Shown here: positions 18,057-26,208 of the stretch, piece by piece
Layout of the letters: every line of letters starts with the position of its first letter
Numbering within the stretch: the first letter of the stretch is position 1
Assembly (NCBI RefSeq): GCF_025460805.1
Contig: NZ_JAMXFJ010000039.1
Coordinates: 1-39,504 of the forward strand
Length of the DNA stretch: 39,504 bases
DNA from: Microvirga sesbaniae
Lineage (GTDB): Bacteria > Pseudomonadota > Alphaproteobacteria > Rhizobiales > Beijerinckiaceae
Direction of reading: 5' to 3'
Program-made: the position numbers and the translations under genes
The notes under the pieces: generated by a model
What the model saw: the letters and a program-made list of their open reading frames with translations, nothing else
What the model was told of the DNA's origin: nothing
Database searches by the model: none

Positions 18057-18164
18057 ATGCCCCGAGAAGTCACGGATGCGAACGGAATCACATGGACCTG
18101 CATCCCAGCGTTCTCCAGCTTGGGACAGGCTCCGGCGAAGTCCACGGCGGCGCAGTCCTCCTAG
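18057..18164 (+). pseudogene. 5' fragment of a small conserved protein gene
   Basis: A 35-codon frame with AGGA upstream. It begins MPREVTDANGITWTCI and matches in style the start of a family of about 80-aa acidic proteins (usual pattern M-P-R-x-I-x-D-x-x-G-x-x-W-x-C-x-x-A-x-x-G-L) found in rhizobia and cyanobacteria. The second half of that family, with its WVVCTPSGG-type segment, is missing: the frame runs into a stop just before HTH remnant B. I therefore read it as a gene cut short by the event that placed the remnant. The family assignment is from memory and unchecked. Confidence 0.45.
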
Positions 18165-18181
18165 GCGCATGATATGTGCTA

Positions 18182-18305
18182 AAGTCATGCCCAAGGCCGT
18201 GGACCTGTGCTCTTGCAGCTAGGAGGTGCCTTGCCGCGGGAGCTAACTGGCCGGCGGCGTTATCGGGCGTGGGGCATCGTCTAAGGAATGTGAGGCTACC
18301 GGCAG
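18182..18305 (+). pseudogene. Remnant B of a DUF1612/HTH protein C-terminus
   Basis: Second copy of the same C-terminal tail. From about 18210 it aligns with the copy at 30.4-30.7 kb at roughly 80 % identity, and the match continues past the stop codon through a shared AATGTGAGGCT-CCGGCAG segment (to 18305). Upstream, from about 18182, the match persists only with two single-base losses, so the reading frame is broken. The last residues (ELTGRRRYRAWGIV and stop) are intact. It ends 2 bp before the stop codon of the LysR gene at 18307. Confidence 0.72.
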
Positions 18306-18306
18306 T

Positions 18307-19206
18307 CTATCTCATGAATCTGGGCAGAGCAGCCGCCAACGCATCAACCGCAAGACGGACTTTCCGTGGCAGTTGAGGCGTCTGCAACCAAAGTGCATGG
18401 CAGTCGTATAGAAATCCCGGCTGATCCGGCAACAGCGGGACAAGCGCACCTGCCCGAATGCGCTCACGCACCAGCCATGAAGGAAGCCAGGCCAGCCCCA
18501 TCCCGCTCGTCACGGCATCGGCAATCGCATCAAGATCATCGAGCCGCAGCCGGCTCTTTGGCGTGATCTCCACCGGAGGCTGGCCATCGCGCGGAAACAG
18601 CCACGGCGGAACAGGGCCTGTCCGATGGTAAATGACGGTCTGATGATTGGCCAGATCTTCGAGCCGCTCAGGCCTGCCGTGCCTCTCAAGATAAGATGGA
18701 GCGGCACAGACTACCATGGGTTGGCTGGCGACGCGGCGGGCGATCACCCCGGCCTTACTTTCCAAATGGCCGGTTCGGACGGCGAGATCACAGCCATCTT
18801 CTGCAAGATCGATGATGCGATCGCTAAATGACAGATCGAGTTCCAGGGTGGGGTATCGCTGTGCGAGCTCCAGTAGGATAGGGGTGACGCAGCGCCGGCC
18901 GAAATGCACCGGCATACTGACGCGCAGCTTGCCGCGTGGTTCGGACAGTTGATCGGCTGCGAGGGCATCGGCAGCCTCAACCTCAGCAAGGACCACCCGG
19001 CAGCGCTCATAGTAAGCACGACCGAAGTCTGTCAGGCTCTGGCGACGTGTGGTCCGGTTGATGAGGCGCACGCCCAATCGCTCTTCGAGAAACCGGACAT
19101 GCTTGCCGACCATCGGACCGGAGAGATCGAGCACGTCCGCGGCGGCCGCGAACGAACCCAAATCGACGGCTTTGACAAACACGGCCATGCTCGTCAGGCG
19201 ATCCAT
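18307..19206 (-). CDS. LysR-family transcriptional regulator (CrgA-type)
   Basis: A 299-aa regulator. The N-terminal winged HTH spans about residues 1-60 (MDRLTSMAVFVKAVDLGSF start, TRRQSLTDFG after the wing). The periplasmic-binding-protein-like effector domain occupies about 88-299. The opening motif and the GRPERLEDL/WLFP segments place it in the CrgA/DmlR-like group. Divergent from a quinone oxidoreductase gene (104 bp between starts), its likely target. It is clearly similar to the LysR protein at 28051-28974, which also faces a quinone oxidoreductase. The stop codon lies 2 bp from HTH remnant B, so it may have lost its natural terminator. Confidence 0.92.
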   Translation of the reverse strand: MDRLTSMAVFVKAVDLGSFAAAADVLDLSGPMVGKHVRFLEERLGVRLINRTTRRQSLTDFGRAYYERCRVVLAEVEAADALAADQLSEPRGKLRVSMPVHFGRRCVTPILLELAQRYPTLELDLSFSDRIIDLAEDGCDLAVRTGHLESKAGVIARRVASQPMVVCAAPSYLERHGRPERLEDLANHQTVIYHRTGPVPPWLFPRDGQPPVEITPKSRLRLDDLDAIADAVTSGMGLAWLPSWLVRERIRAGALVPLLPDQPGFLYDCHALWLQTPQLPRKVRLAVDALAAALPRFMR

Positions 19207-19310
19207 TTTTCAAAACTCCCGGTTTCGACTGTTCTGCATCGGGCGCTCTTTATCGCCGCATCTTCCTCCAGAATAGCTTATTCGGTTCAAATATTTTGGA
19301 GTTGAGGCCG

Positions 19311-20300
19311 ATGGCACGGGTGGTTCGCTTCCATCAGCATGGTGGTCCCGAGGTTCTGCGCATTGAGAACATCGAGGTTCCAGCCCCAGGCCCAGGAGAA
19401 GTTCAAATCCGGGTCAGGGCACTGGGCTTGAATCGGGCTGAGGTGTTGCTCCGCTCGGGCTCATACATCGAGACGCCGGTATTCCCTTCCGGCCTTGGCC
19501 TTGAGGCAGCAGGCACCGTCGAAGCCGTCGGTGAGGGCGTGGACGGTTTCGTGCCGGGCGACGCCGTCAGCATCGTTCCGCCGGTCTCGATGGTCCGCTG
19601 GCCTGCCTATGGAGAGCGTGCAACATATCCGGCGGAGCTCGTCGTGAAGCACCCGCCATCGCTCGGCTGGGAAGCGGCGGCCGCCGTTTGGATGCAGTAT
19701 CTTACTGCTTACGGCGCACTGATCGACATCGCCAGATTGGGCAGGGGGGACTTTGTTGTGCTCACGGCGGCATCGAGCAGCGTCGGACTGGCGGCGATCC
19801 AGATTGCCAACAGGGTTGGCGCGGTCCCGATCGCGGTCACGCGAACGTCTGGCAAGAAGCCAGCCTTGCTTGAGGCCGGCGCGGCGCACGTCATCGCTTC
19901 AACAGAGGAAGATCTGGAAGTCCGGCTGACAGATATTACCGCACCGGAAGGCGTACGCGTCGTATTCGACCCGATCGGTGGTCCGATATTCGAACCTCTG
20001 GCGGCCGCGATGGCGCGGGGTGGTATTCTCATTGAATATGGCGGCTTGAGCCCCGAGCCGACTCCCTTTCCGTTGTTCAGCGTACTGAGCAAGAGCCTGA
20101 CCCTGCGCGGCTACCTCGTTCACGAGATCGTCGGCGATCCGGCACGGTTGGAGGCCGCCAAAGCATTCATCCTCGATGGGCTGGCGTCGGGTGCCCTGAA
20201 GCCGATCATCGCCAGGACCTTTCCGTTCGAGCAGATTGTGGAGGCGCATCGCTTTCTCGAGACGAACGAGCAGTTCGGCAAGATTGTCGTGACCGTTTGA
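19311..20300 (+). CDS. Quinone oxidoreductase-like medium-chain dehydrogenase
   Basis: A 330-aa NADPH-dependent MDR enzyme. It has a GroES-like N-terminal half (about 1-130; ALGLNRAEVLLRSGSY and GLGLEAAGTVEAVG) and a Rossmann half (about 135-280; the cofactor loop is TAASSSVGLAAIQIA). The cysteine and histidine zinc ligands of alcohol dehydrogenases are absent, so a zinc-free quinone or enone reductase is the better name. The ATG at 19311 has GGAG upstream; an in-frame ATG at 19296 is less likely. Probably controlled by the divergent LysR protein. It reduces quinones or alpha,beta-unsaturated carbonyls, in keeping with the detoxification theme of the region. Confidence 0.9.
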   Translation: MARVVRFHQHGGPEVLRIENIEVPAPGPGEVQIRVRALGLNRAEVLLRSGSYIETPVFPSGLGLEAAGTVEAVGEGVDGFVPGDAVSIVPPVSMVRWPAYGERATYPAELVVKHPPSLGWEAAAAVWMQYLTAYGALIDIARLGRGDFVVLTAASSSVGLAAIQIANRVGAVPIAVTRTSGKKPALLEAGAAHVIASTEEDLEVRLTDITAPEGVRVVFDPIGGPIFEPLAAAMARGGILIEYGGLSPEPTPFPLFSVLSKSLTLRGYLVHEIVGDPARLEAAKAFILDGLASGALKPIIARTFPFEQIVEAHRFLETNEQFGKIVVTV

Positions 20301-20322
20301 CGGATCATGAAATGATAAAGCT

Positions 20323-20356
20323 GGCCAGCTCATCCTCACCGCAGCACGAGCTGGCC
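20323..20356. terminator. Inverted repeat between convergent genes
   Basis: GGCCAGCTC (20323-20331) and GAGCTGGCC (20348-20356) form a perfect 9-bp stem with a 16-nt loop between the oxidoreductase stop (20300) and the convergent LysR stop (20408). Probably a bidirectional terminator, but a T-run is lacking. Confidence 0.4.
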
Positions 20357-20407
20357 TTGGCCTGTTGCGAGTGGCCTCACATGTGCCCCGATCCGGCCAC
20401 CCTCGGA

Positions 20408-21322
20408 TTACTTTGACGATCGCATCTCCAGTCCGGGAACCTGCGCCAGTTCCGTGATGAGATGGTCCACAAGGGCGCGGACCTTGAGCGGGACGAACCG
20501 CCTCGACGAATAGACCGCATGCAACTCCATCGGGGGATAGGCATAGTCTTCCATGACCCTCACCAACTCGCCGCGTTCGATCAGGTCCTGAGCCAGCGGC
20601 AGTTGCACGCCGCCGATACCGAGCCCTGATCGCAGGGCTTCAACCAGAACAAACGAGTTGTTGGCGCGAAAGCTCGATCTCACATCGACGGTGACCGGCC
20701 CCAAGGGACCGATCAGGGTCAGGTGCTCGCCCGCAGGCGTCCAACTGAAGCGGACATGCCCGTGCCGGGCGAGTTCGTTGGGCGTTGCCGGATTCCCATG
20801 AGTGGCGACATACCCGGGTGATGCCACGAGGATGCGTGCCACCGATCCGAGCTTCCGTGCAACCAAGCCTGCGGAGGTCAGGGCTCCCAAGCGGAATGCC
20901 ACGTCCACGTCCTCCTCGACGAGATCGGCGACATGATCGTCGAGGATCAATTCGATCGTCAGACCCGGATGCTGACATTGGAACTCGACGATGAGCGCGG
21001 CAAGGTACCTCTGGCCAATCCCGCTCGGCGCCTGCACGCGCAGGCTGCCCTTGAGTTCGCTCGAGAGACTGAGGAGATCGTCCTCGACCTCGGCGACCTC
21101 GTCCAGGATCTGCCGCGCCCGGGCAAGATACGTCTCGCCGCTCGCCGTCAAGGTCAGCTTGCGCGTGCTGCGGTTCAGCAGCCGGGTTCGCAGATGCCCC
21201 TCGAGAGCGGCAACCTGCTGGCTTACGGCCGGTTGGGTCAGGCCGAGCTCACGGGCGGCCGCCGACAAGCTGCCCAATTCCGCCACCCGCACGAAGGTGG
21301 CCATCGCCGTGAAGCGGTCCAT
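20408..21322 (-). CDS. LysR-family transcriptional regulator
   Basis: About 304 aa. Winged HTH at residues about 1-60 (MDRFTAMATFVRVAELGSLSAAARELGLTQPAVSQQVAALE), then a substrate-binding domain. It is of the common DmlR/CrgA-like type but has the standard TQPAVSQQ recognition helix, unlike the two SGPMVGKH/SPAMVGNH-type LysR proteins nearby. The start is placed at ATG 21322; a start two codons earlier at 21328 is possible. Divergent from the SGNH hydrolase gene at 21443 with 120 bp between, which is its probable target. Effector unknown. Confidence 0.92.
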   Translation of the reverse strand: MDRFTAMATFVRVAELGSLSAAARELGLTQPAVSQQVAALEGHLRTRLLNRSTRKLTLTASGETYLARARQILDEVAEVEDDLLSLSSELKGSLRVQAPSGIGQRYLAALIVEFQCQHPGLTIELILDDHVADLVEEDVDVAFRLGALTSAGLVARKLGSVARILVASPGYVATHGNPATPNELARHGHVRFSWTPAGEHLTLIGPLGPVTVDVRSSFRANNSFVLVEALRSGLGIGGVQLPLAQDLIERGELVRVMEDYAYPPMELHAVYSSRRFVPLKVRALVDHLITELAQVPGLEMRSSK

Positions 21323-21442
21323 TATCATCCATCTCTAAGTTTTGCTTATGGATGATAGTAGAAGGGGCGGACTACGCAAGGTCCAGCTTGTAAAGCATAA
21401 CTCCCTGCATGGCACTTGCCTGAGAGCGAAGGGAGACTGGCC

Positions 21443-22756
21443 ATGACACCTGAACGTGCCGAGCATTCAACGGAATTAAGAGTCCTTTGGCGAAGGCCAA
21501 GGTGCCTGTTCCGGAGTGCAGCTACTGGACTCATCGTGGTTGGCTTGACTGCATTCATCGGCATGCAGGCGCAGGCCCGGGACGAACGGGCCTGGATCGG
21601 AACCTGGATGGCAAGCCCCCAGCCGCTCTGGGAGGCGGATTTCCCGCTGCCGACCAATGTCCCTTTCACCATCTGGGACCAGACCGTCCGGATGGTGGCA
21701 AGGGTCAGCCTGGGAGGGCGTCAGGTGCGAGCGACGCTGTGCAATGAGTATGGGACACGCCCTTTGAGGATCGGCGATGCTCAGATCGCTTTGGCCAGGG
21801 GCGGTGGCGCTACAGTTTCCGGCTCGCAGCGCCAACTCACGTTCGGCGGCAAGACCACGGCTTCGATCCCGCCGGGTGCCAAGGTCATCAGCGATCCTGT
21901 CGACCTTGAAATTGCATCGCTGACCGACGTAGCCATCAGCCTCTACCTGCCCGAGCCAAACGCCTTGTCGACATTCCATTGGGACGGGCGTCAGACAGCT
22001 TATATCGGAGCCGGCAACCAGGTCAGCGCGGATGCCATCCGGGACGCGACGACATTCGACGCTCGCGTCTTCCTCAGTGAGATCCTGGTCAGTGCGACGG
22101 ACGAGGCACGAACCGTCGTCACAGTCGGGGACTCGATCACCGACGGTAATGGGTCGACGCCGAACACGAACAGCCGCTGGCCCGACTTTCTCGCCGAGCG
22201 GCTGGCAAGCCGGAATGTCGCCGTCTTGAATGCCGGCATCTCGGGCGCTCGCCTTCTCCAGAATAGGATGGGCGACAACGCACTCGCCCGGTTCGAGCGG
22301 GATGTCCTGAGCCAGCCCGGCATGAAGACGGTGATTGTCCTGCTGGGGATCAACGACATTTCCTGGCCCGGATCCGTCTTTGCACCGGATGTGCCAAAGG
22401 CGCGGGCGGAAGATCTTATCGGAGCCTATCGGCAATTGATCGCATGGGCGAAGATCCATAGGGTCCGGATCATCGGCGCGACCTTGACCCCATTCGAGGG
22501 CGCGCTGGAGGGAACGCCGATCAAGGGCTACTTCTCCTCCGAGAAGGATCGCATTCGTCAGGACGTGAATGCCTGGATCCGAACCAGCGGCGAATTCGAC
22601 GCAGTCATTGATTTCGACCGGGTGACGCAGGATCCCCGACGGCCGGGCCAGCTTCTGAGCGAGTACGACTCCGGAGACCGTTTGCATCCCGGCGACGATG
22701 GATACCGGGCAATGGCGGAGGCAATCGACCTACCAACGCTTCTTGGGGCCCCATGA
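21443..22756 (+). CDS. Secreted SGNH/GDSL-family hydrolase
   Basis: A 437-aa esterase-type enzyme. The signal or anchor segment is at about residues 25-46, ending in QAQA. A beta-rich N-terminal domain (about 47-220) precedes the SGNH domain: block I GDSITDG with Ser231, block II around NAGISGARLL, block III GIND, and block V DRLHPGDDGY with Asp412 and His415. The layout matches proteins annotated as GDSL-type lipases/rhamnogalacturonan acetylesterase-like secreted enzymes. The start at 21443 follows GGAGA. The likely role is ester removal from a polysaccharide or lipid outside the cytoplasm; substrate unproven. Divergent from a LysR regulator. Confidence 0.9.
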   Translation: MTPERAEHSTELRVLWRRPRCLFRSAATGLIVVGLTAFIGMQAQARDERAWIGTWMASPQPLWEADFPLPTNVPFTIWDQTVRMVARVSLGGRQVRATLCNEYGTRPLRIGDAQIALARGGGATVSGSQRQLTFGGKTTASIPPGAKVISDPVDLEIASLTDVAISLYLPEPNALSTFHWDGRQTAYIGAGNQVSADAIRDATTFDARVFLSEILVSATDEARTVVTVGDSITDGNGSTPNTNSRWPDFLAERLASRNVAVLNAGISGARLLQNRMGDNALARFERDVLSQPGMKTVIVLLGINDISWPGSVFAPDVPKARAEDLIGAYRQLIAWAKIHRVRIIGATLTPFEGALEGTPIKGYFSSEKDRIRQDVNAWIRTSGEFDAVIDFDRVTQDPRRPGQLLSEYDSGDRLHPGDDGYRAMAEAIDLPTLLGAP

Positions 22757-22823
22757 CCAGATCGAATTTATGTCCGAGCTTCGCTGGATGAAATTCTTCC
22801 CCTGTATGCCTCAACGATGAGGT

Positions 22824-23330
22824 TCAAGAACGCTTTCTGCTGGATTTCTGCAGTCTCTCTGCGGCGCGCGGCTGGAGTGCCTCTTGCTGCGGCACTTTCA
22901 GAATAACGGCTTGATCCGGACTGACTGGCCGTCCGTCCACTGTGCGGATATCGAGCCGTATTGCTTGACCAGTGTCGCGTTCGACCAATCTCGAATGCTC
23001 CTCACCTGGTTCAAAGAGATACCGCTCGCCCCACTGCCGGAGGGCGACCATCACGGGAAACAGATCGCGTCCCTTGGGCGTCAGATGATATTCTTGATGT
23101 GCGCCCCCGTCCGACGATGGGACGACCTTGAGGATGCCGCGTTCGCTGAGTGTGCGCAGCCGATCGGACAGGATGTTCTTGGCAATGCCAAGGCTCTTCT
23201 GGAACTCGCCAAAGCGGGTCAACCCATCGAATGCATCGCGAACGATCAAGAGCGACCACCAATCCCCAATCACATCGAGGGATCGGGCACTGGGACAGTA
23301 GTCGCCTTTGAGGCTCGTTCGTTTAACCAT
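22824..23330 (-). CDS. HxlR-family transcriptional regulator
   Basis: A 168-aa protein, a winged HTH of the HxlR type over about residues 8-105 (CPSARSLDVIGDWWSLLIVRDAFDG typical opening; LGIAKNILSDRLRTL recognition region), with a basic C-terminal tail. The conserved N-terminal Cys12 is present; in some relatives (for example HypR, QorR) it senses electrophiles. Divergent from an MFS transporter, and the 113-bp gap between them holds two palindromic boxes. It most likely represses the transporter and itself until a quinone-like or oxidative signal appears. Confidence 0.9.
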   Translation of the reverse strand: MVKRTSLKGDYCPSARSLDVIGDWWSLLIVRDAFDGLTRFGEFQKSLGIAKNILSDRLRTLSERGILKVVPSSDGGAHQEYHLTPKGRDLFPVMVALRQWGERYLFEPGEEHSRLVERDTGQAIRLDIRTVDGRPVSPDQAVILKVPQQEALQPRAAERLQKSSRKRS

Positions 23331-23368
23331 TGCCTTCCTCGGGGCCGCCGGGCAGCGTTTGCCAAACC

Positions 23369-23422
23369 GGTTGCATCATAAAACCATCCTTGCTATCAAT
23401 CAAACGGTTTCATAATGCAACC
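23369..23422. promoter_or_regulatory. Paired HxlR operators
   Basis: Two related 17-bp palindromes: GGTTGCATCATAAAACC (23369-23385) and GGTTTCATAATGCAACC (23406-23422). Each is built from GGTT-x-CAT half-sites, and the second is the near-exact reverse complement of the first. Their centres are 37 bp apart in the gap between the divergent hxlR and MFS genes. Assigned to the HxlR protein by position and symmetry. Confidence 0.72.
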
Positions 23423-23443
23423 GATTCTGTAGAGGAACCCGTC

Positions 23444-24757
23444 ATGCCCTTGGATGACAACGTGGCGCTCGCCGGCGCTGCGAACGATGACGCACGCGCT
23501 CGCATGGTAGCCCAATCAGGAGAAAATGAGAGTGCGGACACCGGTGGCCAGCCGGGAACTGCGCCGGCACTGTCCCGTTCAGTAATGCTTCTCTTTGCAA
23601 TCGCGAGCGGCCTCGCCGTTGCCAACGTCTATTACGCCCATCCTCTGCTCGACATCATGGCCGATGATCTTGGGATGTCCCGGGCGATCACAGGAATGAT
23701 CGTTGCTGTGACCCAGGTTGGCTACGGATTGGGCCTCATTCTGCTGGTGCCCCTTGGGGATCTCATCGACCGGCGCCGACTTGTGGTCGGGCAATCGCTC
23801 CTCTCGGTCCTTGCACTCGTCTCGGTCGGCTTCTCCTCGAGCGGCGGGATGCTGCTGGCATCAATGGCTGCCATGGGGTTCCTTGCGGTCGCAACGCAGG
23901 CGTTCGTGGCCTATGCGGCAAGTCTCGCTCCGCCGTTTGAGCGAGGCCAGGTTGTTGGTGTGGTGACGAGCGGAATTGTCCTGGGGATACTGCTGGCACG
24001 GACGATTGCGGGAACATTGGCGGATTTGGCGGGGTGGCGGGCAGTCTATCTGACCTCCGCCATCGCAACTGTGGCCATGACCGTATTGCTTTGGAAGCTT
24101 TTGCCCGTACAGCGGATTAACAAGCCAAGAAGTACATACTCGCAACTGATCATCTCGCTCTTCGGCTTGGTCGTGCAGGAACCCGTACTCCGTATTCGCG
24201 GCGTCATTGCCATGTTGATCTTCGCCGACGTGACGATCCTCCTGACACCTTTGGTGCTTCCGCTCAGTGCACCTCCATTCACTCTGTCCCATACGGAAGT
24301 CGGCCTCTTTGGTCTCGCCGGTGCCGCGGGGGCCCTTGGTGCATCTAGGGCCGGGGTATGGGTTGATCGCGGGCATGGGCAGCGCACGACCGGCTTTGCC
24401 TTGACGCTGATGCTTTTGGCTTGGATACCGATCGCGCTGCTCCCGCAATCGCTTTTATGGTTGATCGGCGGGACGATCCTGATCGACTTCGGACTGCAGG
24501 CCGTTCATGTCACCAATCAAGGCATGATCTACCGCGTGCGCCCTGAGGCCCAAAGTCGTTTGACGGCAATCTATATGGTGTTCTACTCGCTCGGAAGCGC
24601 TCTTGGCTCATCCACATCCACAATGGTGTACGCTCACGCTGGATGGTCCGGCGTATGTTTGGTCGGTGCAGGTCTAAGTGGACTAACGCTGGTATTCTGG
24701 GCCGTCACTTCGCACATGACACCCACAGCCGCTGCTCATGCGACGCACAGTTCCTGA
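23444..24757 (+). CDS. MFS transporter (12-TM, sugar/drug efflux type)
   Basis: A 437-aa inner-membrane transporter with about 12 hydrophobic segments after a hydrophilic N-terminus of about 45 residues. The motif-A-like loop PLGDLIDRRRLV after TM2 and the repeat in the second half (RAGVWVDRGHGQR) are present. It resembles YgaY/YnfM-type exporters. The ATG at 23444 with GGAA upstream is preferred; the open frame extends back over the operators to 23330, which is not plausible as coding. Faces the HxlR regulator and is probably induced by its ligand. Substrate unknown. Confidence 0.88.
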   Translation: MPLDDNVALAGAANDDARARMVAQSGENESADTGGQPGTAPALSRSVMLLFAIASGLAVANVYYAHPLLDIMADDLGMSRAITGMIVAVTQVGYGLGLILLVPLGDLIDRRRLVVGQSLLSVLALVSVGFSSSGGMLLASMAAMGFLAVATQAFVAYAASLAPPFERGQVVGVVTSGIVLGILLARTIAGTLADLAGWRAVYLTSAIATVAMTVLLWKLLPVQRINKPRSTYSQLIISLFGLVVQEPVLRIRGVIAMLIFADVTILLTPLVLPLSAPPFTLSHTEVGLFGLAGAAGALGASRAGVWVDRGHGQRTTGFALTLMLLAWIPIALLPQSLLWLIGGTILIDFGLQAVHVTNQGMIYRVRPEAQSRLTAIYMVFYSLGSALGSSTSTMVYAHAGWSGVCLVGAGLSGLTLVFWAVTSHMTPTAAAHATHSS

Positions 24758-25172
24758 GGCGATGATCACGTGCGGCCTCATTCATCCTTCATTCAGGAGG
24801 CCGTTACGCAACACCTGTCCACGCCCATGATCATGCAGTAGCTTATCAATCCCCTGGTGCAAGGTCTCGGTCAGGTCATGTTGGGGGAGGCAATGGTCGA
24901 GGTGTAGATGCGTGACGATCACCGCGCCCGCCCGCGTCCGATGGCACGGGTCAGAGCATCTCTGTTGGGTTGAGTGTCTCCGACGCGGTTTCGAATTTCG
25001 GGATAGTGCAGGGCCATCTCGACCGCTTGGTTGATGCTCATCCCGCCGCGCGAAAGTTTGGAAGACCAGCATCGGCGGTGATCATCGGGAAGAACGCCGC
25101 TATGAACGTGTCAGTGCTTTCAGACGTCGGAGCACGCGGTGCAAGCACAATTTGTGGGGGCAGAAACGCGTA
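24758..25172. other. Gene-free stretch between transporter genes
   Basis: 415 bp with no recognisable gene. On the minus strand about 40 codons (around 25045-24920, beginning MSINQAVEMALHYPEI) look protein-like but stop early, and a different frame continues with an HLHLDH segment. This could be a frameshifted remnant, but I cannot name a family. Confidence 0.35.
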
Positions 25173-26084
25173 TCATTTAGCAGCGACTGGTCCAGGCTTG
25201 CGGCCCCACGTATTCACGACAATGACACCGGCGAGGGCGAGCGTTCCGCCCGTCAGCGTGGTCCAGTGCGGAGCTTCCCCAAGGCCGGCCCATGCCAGAG
25301 CTACTGCGGTGGGAGGGATAAGGTAGAGGAACTGCCCGGCCCGGGCGGCTCCAAAGCTTTTGAGCGCATAGGTCTAGCAGATCTGGCCGATCGCGGCCGG
25401 GACGACGGCTAGGAAAACAACAGCGGCGATTGTATCAGGCGATGCAGCCCCCAACGGCGCAGCGCCTGTCGCGAGCCAAGGCAGCATTGCGATCGCTCCG
25501 GCGATCAGCACACAGGCTGTAACATGCAACGGGCTGCTGCGAGCGAACAACTGGCGCTGCAGGACCGAGAAGACGGCCGCGCAGAAGGCTGCGCCAAGGA
25601 TGAGGCTTGCTCCGGTGCCGAAGCTGAAGCCTCCCCGCTGGCCGGCCGCGATGATCGCCACACCGCCAAGTGCCAGCATGGTCCCGATCCAGCTCCACCG
25701 GGTGAATGCTTCCTTGAGGAAGACAACCGCAAGACCTGCCATGAACAGAGGCTGAGTGTTGACGATGAAGCTTGCCGCGCCGGCCGAGACGGTGGTTTGG
25801 CCTGAGTTGAGTAGAACGTTGTAGGTCGCGATGCCGAGCACGCCGCAGATCGCCACGATACCATAGTCTTTTGCAGACATTGAGGGTGGCCTGTTCCACG
25901 CAAGCCAAGCAAGGGGCAGGAGGGATGCAAGAGCGAACCGGGTTGCCGCGAGCGGAAGCGGTTCGATCTCCCGCAGGGCATAGCCGATCGCCGGAAACGA
26001 CGCGGCCCAGGACAGTACCGTTCCGGCAACGGCAAGAGACGGCAACAGGAGAGGAGGGGAGGTGGTAGTGGCTGAAGCAGTCAT
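25173..26084 (-). pseudogene. EamA/DMT-family exporter broken by one amber codon
   Basis: Drug/metabolite transporter with ten expected membrane segments and two EamA halves. From the ATG at 26084 (GAGGG upstream) the frame is open for 236 residues, then meets TAG at 25374-25376. After that single codon the same frame continues without interruption for 66 more residues to a TGA at 25173-25175, through typical EamA C-terminal sequence (TYALKSFGAARAGQFLYLIPP, then GVIVVNTWG). The expected residue at the stop is Trp (GQIC-W-TYAL), so TGG to TAG explains it. The full product would be about 302 aa. The truncated protein would lack the last two or three helices. It follows the azoreductase gene in the same direction (124-bp gap). 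Confidence 0.88.
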
Positions 26085-26208
26085 AGATCACCCTCAAGGA
26101 TTGGGCTGCGGTACAAAAGGGAAACCATCTGAGCTAGACCGGCGGCGGATCGATACGAGCGACTCGGGCCCGCCACCGGTATGGACCCCATCTGGTTCGG
26201 TGCTGTTC

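Noticed and set aside
21476..22687. A 403-codon open frame opposite the SGNH hydrolase
   Set aside because: Antisense shadow; the plus strand has all SGNH catalytic blocks and a ribosome site.
24782..25072. An HLHLDH segment resembling a metallo-beta-lactamase zinc motif on the minus strand
   Set aside because: Only the six residues fit; surrounding sequence has no MBL fold pattern and the frame is short and without flanking motifs.
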